This document shows, piece after piece, positions 22,461 to 34,900 of a stretch of 64,000 bases of DNA (positions are counted from its first letter, which is position 1; each line of letters begins with the position of its first letter). Position numbers and translations under genes: made by a program. The notes under the pieces were generated by a model. The model was not told the origin of the DNA. It worked only from the letters and a program-made list of their open reading frames with translations, and searched no databases. This DNA comes from Strigamia acuminata (Eukaryota; Arthropoda; Chilopoda; Geophilomorpha; Linotaeniidae), in contig OX442315.1 of NCBI GenBank assembly GCA_949358305.1, positions 14,720,427-14,784,426 of the forward strand, written 5' to 3'.

Positions 22461-22589
22461 ACCAACGGTTACGTTATTTGCATGCTCCATTACAGTTTCA
22501 AATACTTAGTCAAGACAGACTAATGATCACCTCCTCTCACGTCGCGTCACTACTTCAGAAGATCCAATTAGCATGGCTAAGAAATAGCT

Positions 22590-22815
22590 GGTCACTACGT
22601 TCCATTAGAACAGAGTTATGCAGCATTGGGCGATTTGGGCCTAGTCAGTACCTGTGTGACTGGCTGTGAATTTCAGTTGTTTCTTAACCCTCCCTGTCTA
22701 ACTAATGTTGTTTTTACGGCATGAACATCTGCCACCCACCTACAACTGGGTTTTCTGAGGTTTTTCCCCACTTTCAGTGCAAATGCAAGGTTGGGTCCTT
22801 AAGAAAGTCTTTCTG
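22590..22815 (+). repeat. 5S-rRNA-derived SINE, copy 1 (degenerate)
   Basis: Contains GCTGGTCACT, TTATGCAGCATTGGGC and GGGCCTAGTCAGTACCTG, matching the internal promoter region of 5S rRNA. The downstream body (CCACCCACCTACAACTGGGT, AAGGTTGGGTCC, AAGAAAGTC) is shared with the copy at 25668. A short insertion splits the box region. Confidence 0.7.
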
Positions 22816-24016
22816 GGAATAAAGTTGCGTTTGAAATGACCCAGCAAGGAAATTGAGGATCTTTATGAAAGAATATCATCCGATGTCTATTTTTTTGAAC
22901 CCAGAGTTACTTTCATCTTTACTATATCGTTTGTATTTTAAACACTGCTATAATACTCCAAATTGTTTGGGTATTTTTATTATTGGAACCTTTTACGACC
23001 TTAAACCATTCATTTTACTTGTCTCAAAGCCAGTAAAATCTTTTATTGCTATTATTTGTTTACATTCCAAATTTGCAATTCTCATAACTTTGAAAAGTTT
23101 AAGTTATTGCCATTTGAAGCAAGTTCATTCATTTACAATGTGTTAAAATGTAATAAAACATCGTTATTGCCAAAAACCCATGCGCTGCTACATTTTTTTT
23201 TACTTTGCCTGAGTACAGTTGAACTAGAGTAATCCTAGGTAAACAAGTTAACTCAACTCGGAATAGAGTTTTTCCCATTAAGTGAATAAGGGGGAAGACT
23301 GTGAGATATCGATTCTTCAGAAATAACCCAAAGTTTTGGCCTTTAAATTAATCTCTACCAATAACATGATTATAAGTGCAACAATTGTTGTGCTCTGATT
23401 AAATTTTGCACCAATGCAGTTGAATAATTGCTAGTTAAAAGGTTCGTGGACCCTTTAATTAAGCACTTCACTGCCTGCTGCAGAAATAAAAGGGGTCAAA
23501 CATTGATAAAGTCGGTTAAACTGCAGGGATTTAAAAAAAAAGACCAAACTTTGGTTTCAATAGTGAAATTTTCTTTAAAAGATTAATTTTTATAACTTTA
23601 TAAAGTGCCATCACTAAACTTAGATGGACAGAGCTTTCCAGATAAGTGAAAGAATTGAATTTTATTTTTCACTTTTTCGGAAAACTGACCATTGTAAACT
23701 TGATACATAACAAATCACACACAATCCTAGGATAGTCTTTATCTTTAAATCCATATATCCCTTCAATTTCATGTCTCTAAGCACTAAATTCATCACTATA
23801 TGAGATAAATACCCCATGTTCTGCTATATATTTGTGCAGAAGTAAAAGAAATATCAAATAAAATTGTAAATTGTGTTTTATCAAGTGTAAATCAAATTTT
23901 GTAAATCAATTCACGTCTAAATTAAATAGTGAATCAATTCAATTTATCAACAAAATTTTAAAAAAAAAAGAAAAAGGTTTTTTTTTTTATGTACTGTAGG
24001 TGTTTGAAATACTTAC

Positions 24017-24075
24017 AAAAAATTCAAAATGGTCAAATTGTGAACTTCCTGAACTTTCTTGAGCAATAAATTGAG
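24017..24075 (-). CDS. Exon: middle of SEA domain
   Basis: A 59-nt micro-exon with acceptor TTTTTACAG and donor GTAAGTATT. It starts at a codon boundary and ends after two bases. It encodes LNLLLKKVQEVHNLTILNF, continuing a helix begun in the exon upstream and leading into the LPGGVVEF strand in the exon downstream. Phase on both sides matches the neighbouring exons exactly. That is the main reason to accept such a short exon. NLT is a possible N-glycosylation site. Confidence 0.75.
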
Positions 24076-25667
24076 CTGTAAAAATAAATAAAATACCAAT
24101 TACTAAATCATTCACACTTACTTTTAAATTTAAACTATAACAATTCAATAAAACAAAACAAAATAAAATAAAAATAAAAATAAAAAGCAAAAAAGCAAAA
24201 ATAAAAATAAAAAACTCTCCAAACCAATGTGAAATTTGAAGCAGCGAACGAATACACTCAAGACTACAATATTTCTGCCCTCAGTCTCTTTTCAATTATT
24301 CAAATCCTAAATCAAATTTCGTTTTAAAATGCTCTCGCACACTTTACATACTCTAGTTCCACTCTCCCGCAGGAAATCATCGTGTGAAAATCAAGAAGAT
24401 AGCGAAGATGTCGCCTCAATTTTAACTCGGTACCGTTTTCCACGAATAGTGTATAGCATAAAAGAAAGAAAAAGAGAGAGAGAGAGAGAAAGAGAGTTGG
24501 TGCCAACTCAGCAAATATACGCATCACTGCCCACTGTCACGATTCCTATCTACAAGATGAAGAGGATATCGCATAAAAGATAAATGTGAACAACGTTACT
24601 GCATCAACCGTCTATGACCACGTTATAACCGGAAATTATTGCAATGATTTACACTCTAAAAGTCAACCCATAAAATCCTGACGTGTATACAATGTTCAAT
24701 CTTCTCTCCTTTATCTCCACTTTCATTCGAATATTAAAAAAAATATATTGAATTTACCATCTGAGTTCACTTGAAAATACTCAAAGCACATCCGGTTCCA
24801 ACAACGAAGGATCTGCTTTTAATTCAACCTAAGTGTAATTCCGTGTTAGATTTTACGTGTGTGCTCGCATACCGCACTCTTTATTTCTCGATATACGAAC
24901 TTCATGGCAATACACATATACTGTAAGAGTGGCCTTTCTCCCATTAGCCGAGCCATTTTACTGGTGTAGTGATACAAAAAAATAGACCCAAATACCAGAA
25001 TTGCACTTGATATACAGACATCGTAATCGAAAAAAAAATTTCAAACATTTATGTTTGTTTTCCTGACAAATTAACCAATAAACTGAACAAACATGAATAT
25101 TGAAATATAAACAGCATAAAACTTAATTTTATGAATGGGAACAACATTTTATTATAAAATACAAATAAAATTACATCATTTTAATCATTATAATAATCAA
25201 AAAAATTATGGAAAAAACAAAACTACTTCTCCTGGTGGGAAAAACAGTCTAGGCCTACTTTTATGTGTCACTCAATTCCATTCCAAGTCATTCCAATTCA
25301 CTACACACGTGAAATGGCTCGATTAATGGGACTTAGGACAACCTTGTGTTAACCTAGAGTACACAGTGTAGACCGGACATAGGACGAGTCCCAAATAATT
25401 GTCAGGACTAACAAGAGAAGAGATTTAATATTGCTGGGTATACAATAGATCTGGACCTAAAAACCTGTCTTAACCGCACAGCTGTCCAGACGGAGCTATG
25501 TCCGGTCTACACAGAGTTCACTGTACCAGTATACAGATTTTTTTCCAAGTTGAAACTTGCCCATTGTTGATATTGTGCTAAATCGAAAGGCAGCAAAAGT
25601 TAAAGGACACCACACTGTGCATCTGCCGATCTTTCTAGAATCAATAAGAGGCGTATTTACTACGTAG

Positions 25668-25893
25668 TTTGCAAAGTTACGCCATGCTGGTCACCTGTTC
25701 CCAGCAGAACACCGAAGTTAAGCAGCATTGGGCCTAGTCAGTACTTGGGATTCTCAGTTGTTCCCCATTCTATAGTCTGATTAAGGTACTATTTCTATGT
25801 TAAGAACATTTTCCACCCACCTCCCAACTGGGTTTTCAGTGCTTTGCTGAACCTTCATATGAATGTAAGGTTGGGTCTCCAAGAAAGTCGCCT
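25668..25893 (+). repeat. 5S-rRNA-derived SINE, copy 2
   Basis: GCCATGCTGGTCACCTGTTC, AACACCGAAGTTAAGCAGCA and TTGGGCCTAGTCAGTACTTG follow the order of a 5S rRNA gene: GGCCATACCACC, then AAGCTAAGCAG (box A), then GGGCCTGGTTAGTACTTGG (intermediate element and box C). The 5S-like part is about 85 bp, followed by an unrelated body shared with copy 1. This is a SINE head, not a working 5S gene, since the 3' third is absent. Confidence 0.8.
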
Positions 25894-26019
25894 CACAGTT
25901 TGCAATTTGCATGGTTTAATAGTTGATAGCCCACAATACAATAGAATTTACAATTACGTAAAACTTTGCATAAAATTGAATCTACCTTCATTCATTACTA
26001 ATGTCTATAGCACGGATAT

Positions 26020-26228
26020 TTATGCAAAATAAAATTCGTTTTATGCGCATAAAGCATGCACCAAAAATTCCATTTTATGCAAAATAAAAATAAAAATATG
26101 CAAAATAAAAATAAAAATATGCAAAATAAAAATAAAAATATGCAAAATAAAAATAAAAATATGCAAAATAAAAAAATTTATTCGAGTGAAATCAGGAAAA
26201 ATGGCGATTTATGCATTTATCCGGGTCC
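26020..26228 (+). repeat. GCATAAA repeat family, copy 2, with expanded tandem
   Basis: GGATATTTATGCAAAATAAA, TTCGTTTTATGCGCATAAAG, then five tandem copies of a 21-bp unit ATGCAAAATAAAAATAAAA at about 26080-26172. Copy 1 at 10430 has only two such units, so the array expanded within the element. Confidence 0.7.
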
Positions 26229-26933
26229 TGCATGTCTATCAGCACCCATTTGCCATTTACCTTGAATTTGCACCAAATTACAAGCAAAATTAATATAACT
26301 TTATACTTTCTTAATTCCAAATTATATATTTTCTTGGATGTGCGGTAATAAAAGCACATAATACCAGACCACACCTATCAAATCTAAACATTCAGGCAGC
26401 GCAACCATTTCAAAACCGAGTTAAAGTATAAATAACAGTGTTTGGCTGCAATAATCCACCTGTGCTGTGCATTCCTAACATTTTAAATGGCGCATTTTCT
26501 TAACACAATTTCAAAACAACCCATTATTTCCTAAAAAGATAATTTACTTTTTTTTTCCTCAATTTTTTTTTTCAAGACAAATTCAGCAGTAAAGCCAAAC
26601 CCAGAAACTTCACAACAAATCATGTGGTGAATTCCTGAGTAGCACTATTGAATTTTCTCAGTACGGTAGCAATTTATTTTACTTTTCGCTTAATTGAGTT
26701 TCAAAAAAAAGATCCTGGAAGAAGGAGAATGCAAATCAAGTTTGTAACTTAACTTGGGGAGATTTATATTTATGTGCAATAAAAAAAATAACAAAAAAAA
26801 AATAAAAATAGGATTATAGAGCGCAAATAAAAAATAAAAAATATAAATATACACTGTCAGCAGTTGAAGACAAAAAAAAATTTGTGATCGATGCTGTTAT
26901 ACAAATAACACGTAATTTACTTTACGAGCTTAC

Positions 26934-27046
26934 ATCGGTTTCCAGTTTTTTCTTCAACTGTGTGTAATGGATGGAAGATTTGTTAGAGGTGCTCGGGTCG
27001 AACGACGGATTTTTCAACTTGATACTTCCAACGTAATGAATTCGAG
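26934..27046 (-). CDS. Exon: N-terminal part of SEA domain
   Basis: A 113-nt exon between acceptor TTTTTAG and donor GAT|GTAAGC. It begins with two bases that complete an Ala codon from the EGF exon and ends at a codon boundary. It encodes RIHYVGSIKLKNPSFDPSTS, then NKSSIHYTQLKKKLETD. The (Y/F)xGSIKLxN..F pattern followed by a helix with spaced Leu is typical of SEA starts in adhesion receptors such as ADGRF members. Together with exons 24075-24017 and 18506-18361 it makes one complete SEA domain of about 105 residues. Confidence 0.8.
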
Positions 27047-27431
27047 CTAAAAATAAAAAATAAGTACGCAAACATTTATTTTGATTAGTTTAAAGCTCAT
27101 TACTATTGCTAATGATTCAGTATTACAAAATGTCTACAAGTTGATGCACCCATTCGAAATAAGTACGGTATATGAAATATGTACCGTATGATTAGTGCTG
27201 ACTGCATCTACATATTTTTATCTTGTACCGTATTTTACCAAATAAGAGCCGCGGCTTTTATTCAAAACGGGCACTGAGAAATCGGCAATTTACGGTATAT
27301 CATTTTCATAAATACAACTTAATAAGTAAAATATTCTATACTTATGTCACCCCCATTTTTATGTAAAATCACTGCCAAACTTATTTTTCTACAAAACTTA
27401 TAAACCTGTTAATTTTAAATGAATTCTAATA

Positions 27432-27938
27432 GAGAGTTTGCGGGATGCATTTTTCCCTTACACTATTTTTCCCTTACACTATTTTAGTGCCATATCGTAA
27501 GGGAAAAATGTTTAGTGTATCGTTTTAAACACTAAATTAAAATATAGCGCAGCCAATCCGGTAGTTTTCCACTATTTACGTCACAGAGCCTTTAAATTTG
27601 GATTAGCAACGACCTCATTCGCCGCCATTTTAATTTCTTCGCTTCGACCGCACAAAGGGCACGTATTAAGGTTTATATCATTGTTTTCTCTTTCATTTGG
27701 TTTTAATTCACAATAATAAAGGTGCTTCATTGTTTTGAAGCAGTAAAATACAACAATTGTCTCTAATTTTTTTCAAAAGAGACTGCTACAGTTTCGGTGA
27801 TCACGTGACATAGTGAAATAGTGTAGTGATAAGGGAAAAATGCAGCCCGCAAAAACTTAATTTATCATTTTTCCCTTACACTATTTTTATACCGTACAGT
27901 CTTTAACTGTAAGGGGAAAATGCATCCCGCAAACTCTC
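27432..27938 (+). mobile_element. TA-flanked foldback element, copy 1 (507 bp)
   Basis: Ends GAGAGTTTGCGGGATGCATT and AATGCATCCCGCAAACTCTC are near-perfect inverted repeats, each bordered by TA. Sub-terminal TTTTTCCCTTACACTATTTT repeats again, inverted and direct, inside the element. TA bordering fits a Tc1/mariner-type insertion. No transposase frame. Confidence 0.82.
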
Positions 27939-28861
27939 TAATGCCAAAACACATTTATTAAAAAATTGGTTTGATTCCAGATGAAGCGCAAAAAGAAATA
28001 TTTCAAAAAAACTGATTATTCTATACTTATGGTGGTCACCTTATCATTGCAAATTTAATCATTGCAAAGTAACTGAAATGTTTTATGTATAAATTTCAAC
28101 ATTTCTTGCCAGGTACTACAAGTATGTTGGTCCGTCACATCCAATCCGTCATTGCACTCATTACAAAGCTTAAAACTGATTTAAATCACTAAATGAAAGT
28201 AGGTGCGTTCAATCTTAAATGGATTTCCAAAATCCTGATTTCCTTGATTTGACCGAAAATTCACCCAAAATCCAACTGTTGCACGTGCGCAATTTGAACC
28301 ATTGTATCAACTTTCTGTTTTGCAATTTCAAATGTTTAATCAACTTTCTGTTTTGAAATTCGTCGCTGAAAAAGCACGGCAGAACATTTAAATCCAACGG
28401 CAGCATACGAGCGCTCAAACGCGGCCAAAATGTTGCTATTTCCCCTTGCAAAAGCAAGGGGGAAACATTTAAACATAACGGGCCGCATTTGAGAAAAGCG
28501 AACCTGCAGGTGGATATTCCATTTGATGACGTAAAAATCATCAATTCCTGCCTCCAGAAGCTAAGAAAATCAGCGAAATCAGCGAAATCCATTTAAGATT
28601 GAACGCACCTAATGTCTAATGTGCAATAACATACAAATTAAAATTGTAATAAAACTAAGTAGTACTGATGAAAATAAATTCTTATCGAGTCTCTACATAA
28701 GATACAAATATCAAGATGCAGTCAGCAGTAGCCGCTTACTTTATATTCTCATTTCAAATGGGTGCATCGACTTGCGGATACCCTCTAGTAAAGTTATCCA
28801 TCCCGTGTTGTCGCACATTTGCATAGCAACACAAATATTGTATCGAGTGCATGCTCAGATA

Positions 28862-29353
28862 GAGAGTTTGCGGGATGCATTTTTCCCTCATTTTGCTCCA
28901 CGGTACACTATTTTAATGCCATATCGTAAGGGAAATATCTTTAGTGTACCGTTTTCAACACTAAATTAAAATATAGCGTAGCCAATCAGAATTGAGAACA
29001 CTATATTGCTAGCTCCGCCCATTGCAAATGGCGATTATTTTGTTGTCCCGATCAAACACACCACAGTCATAGGTACGTAGATTGAATGATAAGTGAGGCC
29101 CAAAATTAAATTTTATGCCCAAAACCATACTTTATAGGCATAATAATGGAATTTTATGCAGAAATTTGCACATTTACGCCCCCAAATTGAATTTTTAAGC
29201 CCAAAATTACTAACTGTCAGTAGTTGGCTGAAATAGTGTAGCGATAAGGGAAAAGTGCAGCCCGCAAAAACTTAATTTATCATTTTTCCCTTACACTATT
29301 TTTATCCCGTATAGTCTTTAACTGTAAGGGAAAAATGCATCCCGCAAACTCTC
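28862..29353 (+). mobile_element. TA-flanked foldback element, copy 2 (492 bp)
   Basis: Same ends and TA borders as copy 1. The interior matches copy 3 (31874) more closely: AGCCAATCAGAATTGAGAAC, ATTGCAAATGGCGATTATTT and a run of degenerate GCCCAAAAT-type repeats at 29095-29210. Confidence 0.82.
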
Positions 29354-30684
29354 TATTTTCTTCACCGTTGAGTGAAGTTTATTTTAGAGTTGCCAAACTG
29401 TTCTCACAATTTTAACGCATGGTAAAAAAAAAAATATGAATTTAATAAAATACGATGCTAAAAATCAGTTATAAAACGAAACCAATTCCTAAAACTCTTC
29501 CTCAGCCTCCAAAATGTAAATAACTTTAAACTTTTAAATTTAATCTTTGTTTATAAAATAATTTCCCAGGAGTTCCACGAACCCAGAGCATCTGATTGCT
29601 TAAAAACATAGTAGGGGCCGGATTTCAAATTGGTGGTACCCCAGGGCCCCAACAAAAACCACCAGTAACACGTTAAAAATCGTGAAAACAATCGGGTGTG
29701 GAGATTAAATTTTTATTAATTTGATGATGAAATTTTGCTCGCACACGGCCCCATAATTTGCTTGCCCAAGGGTCCCACAACTCCAAAACCCGGCCGTAAA
29801 AATAGAAAAACCAAACTGGATGTAACGATAGAGAAAGTCATCACTTTAAACAAGACCATCAGTTTGATAACTATTTCCGCCGCTCAAAACTGGCCACAGG
29901 TGGCAAATTCAAAATCTGACACAAGCAGCACGGTTCTCTCATTAAGTGTTTATGTCTTTTTATGAAGATATGACAATCAACTTATCAATCTTGACACCGC
30001 CGTAGATGTGACAGTGTCAAGTGCATTGCATTCAGTTTTTACTAATAATTTAAAAGTTTAGAATTTTACGAGTAAATGGCAATTAAAATTCATTCATTTT
30101 TATTTTCCAAAAGCCTGAAATACCAGGTGCGTAAAGGTGGTAACACAAGGGAGCGGGTAAAATTCCAAAGCTTTCTAGTACAAGTTTAAAGAGGGAGTTA
30201 TTTACAAGCTCACTTCACCCGCTTTTGGCTTACCAGCTTAAGCCTAGTTCTCATACGCTTTCAGAGTCTAAATATTTTTACAGTCTTAATTTTTCAACAG
30301 CACCATTTCAAGCGGAATGTTTTATCCTCTTATTATTCAGAGTATGATAAATTTGTGGTACTCATGAAATTGTCACTAGAAAGTTTCCGTACTCTTAAAC
30401 AGTAGTTATATTAGTTTTATAATCGTTTGACCACTGAAGATGATCGTTTGATCGGAAGACCTGGTTTTGATTTATTGTTTGCAGATTAGAGCACCACTAA
30501 AATCAATTTATTATCATCGTAAAGAAAGTGCACATGGAAATAATGTTTTTATGTTTATGTTAGGTTCTTTAATCGACTAAGAAGAGTTCTAAAATTTAAT
30601 TGCTGCCTCAAACTGTTTTGAAAAGCAACATTGCCACCTAATCAAAAGAAAATAAGAGAGTAATTTGATTTGACAAAAACTTAC

Positions 30685-30804
30685 CATAAGCAAGGCACGT
30701 TTTATTATCTGCTGTGAGCTTGTAGCCGGTGTAACAGGAGCAGTGGTGACCACCTTTGTCGGATGTGGGCTCACACAGCTGGGAACAGTTCATCGTCTTG
30801 CACA
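30685..30804 (-). CDS. Exon: EGF-like repeat
   Basis: A 120-nt exon with acceptor GATGTTGCAG and donor ATG|GTAAGT, phase 1 at both ends. It encodes CKTMNCSQLCEPTSDKGGHH, then CSCYTGYKLTADNKTC. The spacing C-x4-C-x3-C-x9-C-x-C-x10-C and the CxCxxGYxL turn mark an EGF-like domain of the kind found next to calcium-binding EGF repeats. The N-terminal D-x-N/D-E calcium motif is not seen in this exon. A single symmetric exon per EGF repeat is the usual arrangement, which also makes it easy to skip or duplicate. Confidence 0.88.
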
Positions 30805-31439
30805 CTGCAACATCAAAACCACACGTTCATCAGCTTCACACTTAAGACAGTACACTTAAAATAAAACCTTTCGTAACACTTGCTACCATATGGTTGTTGC
30901 AACATTAACAATACACAAAAAAAGAAATACCACGACCACTTTTATTTTTAATTTGCTGGTCTAGGTGTAGTACTTGCTTTAAGTTTTTCTTTTTTTAGTT
31001 TTTATTATCGAATAAACCCATCGCGACAAAAAGTTTAAGGTGTAACTAGCCATATGTGAAAAATGATTATCCGTGTATTGCAGGAAAGTGAATCTCGTGT
31101 GCACAGTCAACTCGTTGCACTCGCCAGCAAGGCGTTACGATTATCATGCTCCTTGGTCACATATCGCTGTGTTCACATCTCTCACATCGCTGCATCGAAA
31201 TTAAGAGACATGTTGCTTCATTAAAGTCTATTTAATAACTGCCTTTACACTGATAAGTGCACTCAACTCAGATTACCGATGGGCTGCACCTACTTACACT
31301 TGGTGTGTAGAGATAGTGGTGCTGTGCTTCATAGGAAAAGGAGTGTAAATAAACTACATTTTATAATGTGTTTCTTGCAAATTGGATGGTTTTGATTCTT
31401 GATGATTGACGTCAGTAACGAGGCATGCCAGGTAAACTC

Positions 31440-31548
31440 ATTTGCGTAAGTGCCTATTTTATTACAACTTTTACAGGTGGCGCTGCGTGCGGGCAGCGTC
31501 ACAAATTAACAGGTAATTTGTATGAAGTACAAACACTCCACACCGCTT
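31440..31548 (-). repeat. Hairpin repeat family, copy 3 (inverted)
   Basis: Read on the minus strand: GGAGTGTTTGTACTTC, then CTGTTAATTTGTGACGCTGC, GCAGCGCCACCTGTAAAA, AATAAAAT and TTACGCAAAT. The first hairpin is weaker here. Confidence 0.68.
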
Positions 31549-31611
31549 ATTTGTAGCAGAAGAAAAAATATTAGTTTTAATTTATTTTGTTAAACCCCCA
31601 AAAGACATACG

Positions 31612-31740
31612 TTCATTTAATCCAAGTGTCCAATTTGTATACGCATCCAAAATGTGATTGCCTTTGAAGTATTCACACAACTTCCATATTAAAAGAGATA
31701 TTAAATGAATAATGTAAAAGATACTTTGTGCTCATATTTT
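31612..31740 (+). repeat. ATCCAAGT dispersed repeat, copy 1
   Basis: ATCCAAGTGTCCAATTTGTA and ACGCATCCAAAATGTGATTG, continuing to ACTTTGTGCTCATATTTTTT. A close copy lies at 58703-58835. Ends and mechanism are unclear. Confidence 0.65.
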
Positions 31741-31873
31741 TTATATAACAAAATGTACTAGTGGATCAGACCATGAAGCAAGGACAACATGGACATGTAT
31801 CTACATGTTCAGTGTGTTTTGCCACCGTTGGCGCCACATGATATATAGCCGCACTGTATTCTGGAATGATAAC

Positions 31874-32373
31874 AGGATGCATTTTTCCCTTACGGTTCAA
31901 GACTATACGGTAAAAAAATAGTGTAACACTATTTTAGTGCCATATTGTAAGGGAAAAATCGTTAGTGTATCGTTTTCAACACAAAATTAAAATATAGCGC
32001 AGCCAATCAGAATTGAGAACACTATATTGTTAGCTACGCCCATTGCAAATGGCGATTATTTGGTTGTCCCGAACAAACACATCACAGTCATAGGTACGTA
32101 GATTGAATGATAAGTGAGGCCCAAAATTGAATTTTAGGCCCAAAACCATTCTTTACAGGCATAATAATGGAATTTTATGCAGAAATTTGAACATTTACGC
32201 CCCCAAATTGACTTTTTAGGCCCAAAATTACTAACTGTCAGTAGTTGGCTGAAATAGTGTAGTGATAAGGGAAAAGTGGAAAAGGGAAAACTTAATTTAT
32301 CATTTTTCCCTTACACTATTTTTATACCGTATAGTCTTTAACTGTAAGGGAAAAATACATCCCGCAAACTCTC
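31874..32373 (+). mobile_element. TA-flanked foldback element, copy 3 (left end clipped)
   Basis: The left end lacks the outer GAGAGTTTGCGGG and starts at AGGATGCATTTTTCCCTTA. The right end is complete, CCCGCAAACTCTC followed by TA. The interior follows copy 2. The clipped end suggests an older or damaged copy. Confidence 0.75.
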
Positions 32374-33965
32374 TATTGTATCATATTTCCTTGGTTATCA
32401 ATTCATTACATTCCACTATTTCATCACTCACCCACTATCGCCAACATAAAATAAAACAGTTAATATAGATTTCATCTCTTCTCCCATTTTCCAAATAAGA
32501 TTTTTTATTATATTCACAGTTTTTTCGTCCAGGTTAGTCTTTATCTTTAAAATGCACAGATGCTCCACGGCATCTGTATTCTCCTTGAATATTCTGTCTC
32601 TCGTGTGGAAGTTGTCACTTTAAATCAGCAATGCACAGCCTGCAGCGTGCCACATCATTTTCTGCAGTCCACAGAAATCACGGAAAAAATTTAAATTTTA
32701 TGTGTTTTGTTTTATTTAGCGAGTAATTACTTCTATTCTTTCATGCAGCCCACAGTCCACAGACAATTTGCTAATGCCACCTTAAGTGTAAAAAGTGCTG
32801 TGCCCGTGACTGCTTTACACTTTCTCGGCTTTCTGCTCATTCCAAAAAGGTGTAAATTCTCGGCAAAACGTCATTTGGCGAAACGGGATACAGGACAGAA
32901 ACATCATAAAATGACACAAATTATACTGCAGAATAAAAGCTAATAACTAACCGTTTCATTTATTTTTCCACTCACTTTTAAGCTATTAGTCTCATTCCTT
33001 TCTTTTTGCCACCTAATAGTGGTTTATTCATAACACTTAAGCCTATTTCAGTCGTTTTGTTTCTATTGTGTTTGCTAAAGGTCACAATTACATGGTTAAT
33101 GCAAAATTTCCTCACTCATTTCCACATTTAAGAAGAATAAGCCGCATAATCCGCCCAGAAATTGTTCGAGCCTTGCAGTCGAGCCTTTGCAGCGTAAGGG
33201 GTTTTTCTGACTCTTCGATTGACCCTCGCAGTCACGTAAAACCAAACAAAAAGTTAATACTTGAGAAAATGTGACTGATAGGTTGGAAAATGTAATGCTT
33301 GACCAAAAGAAAAATGTCAAAAGTATTGCTTATCACCGGGTGTTTGATGAGTGAAAAATGTCTTTCATTTTTCTTGACACTTTTCACACAAATGTAAAAC
33401 TACCGCAACAACAACTCTCCAATGGAAGACATGATTTAAAAGAACAAATCCATCTTGTTACTGTTCAGTGCATTAAATCGAAAGGTGCACAAGCCTGGAT
33501 CAAATCGAGATTGTATATTACTTTCTAACAGATGGTCGTGATGGATTAAGGACAGAAAAAAAATGGACATTGGCGTGCAAAGCTACAGGAAAAAAATACA
33601 ATAACACCCCTACACACCCACATTCTCTCTGGAAATAAACTGTTTGAAAACATAAACTGATAAATTGCTTTTGATTTTGCTGTCAAGACACTTTTAGGAT
33701 CTAATGCCACGTCTGACGTGGTAAGAATAATCATTTCAATCTTCTGGTGGTCACTGACTTTTTTGCAAAAGTCTGATGGGATTTTACCCGAGATCAATTT
33801 TGAAAGATGGCCAAATTGTCCAATTTCGTATCTGACAAAAGTTAAAATTTACTCGAGCGTAGTTTAATCTCTTTATAAAAAAAATGGCGGAAAATTCCAT
33901 GAACATTTGTTGTAAAAGTAAAAAAAACCATCTTAGAAAATGAGGGCGATAATTATACACTAGAT

Positions 33966-34256
33966 CAGGGGTTCCCAAACTTTTTAGCATCGCGACCCGT
34001 TTTTAAGCAAGGCGATCTTCCGCGCTCCACTTCATCTATCGATCATTAAATTTTTCAAAAATGAACTACTAAAAAGAAAAAAAGAAATTTTTATACATTT
34101 TTGCATAAAATTTTATATAATTTTACATATAATTTTATATAATTTTGCATAAAATTTTACATAAGTTTTCAAAAAAAGCTTATCCTATTTAGACGTGTGT
34201 GATAGGTGCGCCCCACCAAAAATCAGCTTGCGCTCCTCACAGTTTGGGAAACGCTG
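33966..34256 (+). mobile_element. hAT-like non-autonomous element, 291 bp
   Basis: Ends CAGGGGTTCCCAAACT and AGTTTGGGAAACGCTG are imperfect inverted repeats. A perfect 8-bp target duplication CACTAGAT lies at 33958-33965 and 34257-34264. The interior is AT-rich with repeated ATAATTTTA(T/C)AT motifs. It is too short for a transposase. Confidence 0.9.
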
Positions 34257-34808
34257 CACTAGATACTAGATATTTGAATGCAGTCAAATTTTAAACGAGT
34301 AAATATAAACAACTAAGTTTTTGGAAAAAGGCTTTTATATTGGTGCTTCAAATCACCGCCAGAGTGCGCCACTACCGCCGGAAGTTGAAACACACAAACA
34401 CACATTCATGTCAAGTGAAATAAAAGCCTTTAAAAATGACACAAGAGAATTGAATTTAATGGTTTACAACCTTTATTCAGTGTCTCATGCCTTTTCCATA
34501 CGCTCGCGTCGCATTCCTACGACGCATCTGCGACCACGTGGTCAGATTGCCTTTGTCCATGTGGGTCAGAGACCCAACAGATGTGTTGTTCACAGTTCTG
34601 GGAATGGCATTACCGTGCATTCTCTAAACGTCACCATGGTGATCAATAGTGGTCCATATGGATCAAAAATACATATATTGCAATGTGTTACAATGTATTT
34701 TGAAATGCGTTGGGTTTCACAAGAATGAATTTTGTAATACATTTTTGCGTGATATTGGTTTGCGAATAGTAATAGATTGTGTAAAACATATTATGATAAG
34801 CGTTCCCT

Positions 34809-34900
34809 GGAGTGTTCTGACTCCACCCACTTCTCACCTGTTAATTTGTGACACGTCACGCGCGTTGCAACCCCTATGTAAAATATGTTAAATAAAACAC
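34809..34900 (+). repeat. Hairpin repeat family, copy 4
   Basis: Hairpin GGAGTGTTCTGACTCC, then CTGTTAATTTGTGACACGTC; the second hairpin is diverged. An AATAAA follows. Confidence 0.62.

Larger units (their letters stand above)
18507..24016 (-). other. 5.5-kb intron rich in minisatellites
   Basis: Intron inside the SEA-coding region, phase 2. It holds two minisatellites (18815-19070, 19990-20645), a hAT-like element (21763-21970), a hairpin-repeat copy (22341) and a 5S-derived SINE (22590-22815). The stretches between are AT-rich and unremarkable. Confidence 0.6.
24076..26933 (-). other. Intron inside SEA-coding region
   Basis: 2.86 kb, phase 0. Contains a GA microsatellite near 24474-24495, a 5S-derived SINE (25668) and a GCATAAA-family repeat (26020). 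No coding signal otherwise. Confidence 0.55.
27047..30684 (-). other. Intron between EGF and SEA exons
   Basis: 3.6 kb, phase 1. Holds two copies of the TA-flanked foldback element (27432 and 28862) and a degenerate G/C-rich inverted repeat at about 29612-29795 (AGGGGCCGGATTT versus AAACCCGGCCG). Nothing else recognised. Confidence 0.55.

Noticed and set aside
25668-25760. A functional 5S rRNA gene
   Set aside because: Only the promoter-bearing part resembles 5S rRNA; the 3' third is replaced by a repeat body, and a T-run terminator at the right place is absent.
34800-34830. Hammerhead ribozyme in the hairpin repeat (CTGA near the first stem)
   Set aside because: The CTGATGA and GAAA core strings are not both present in any copy.
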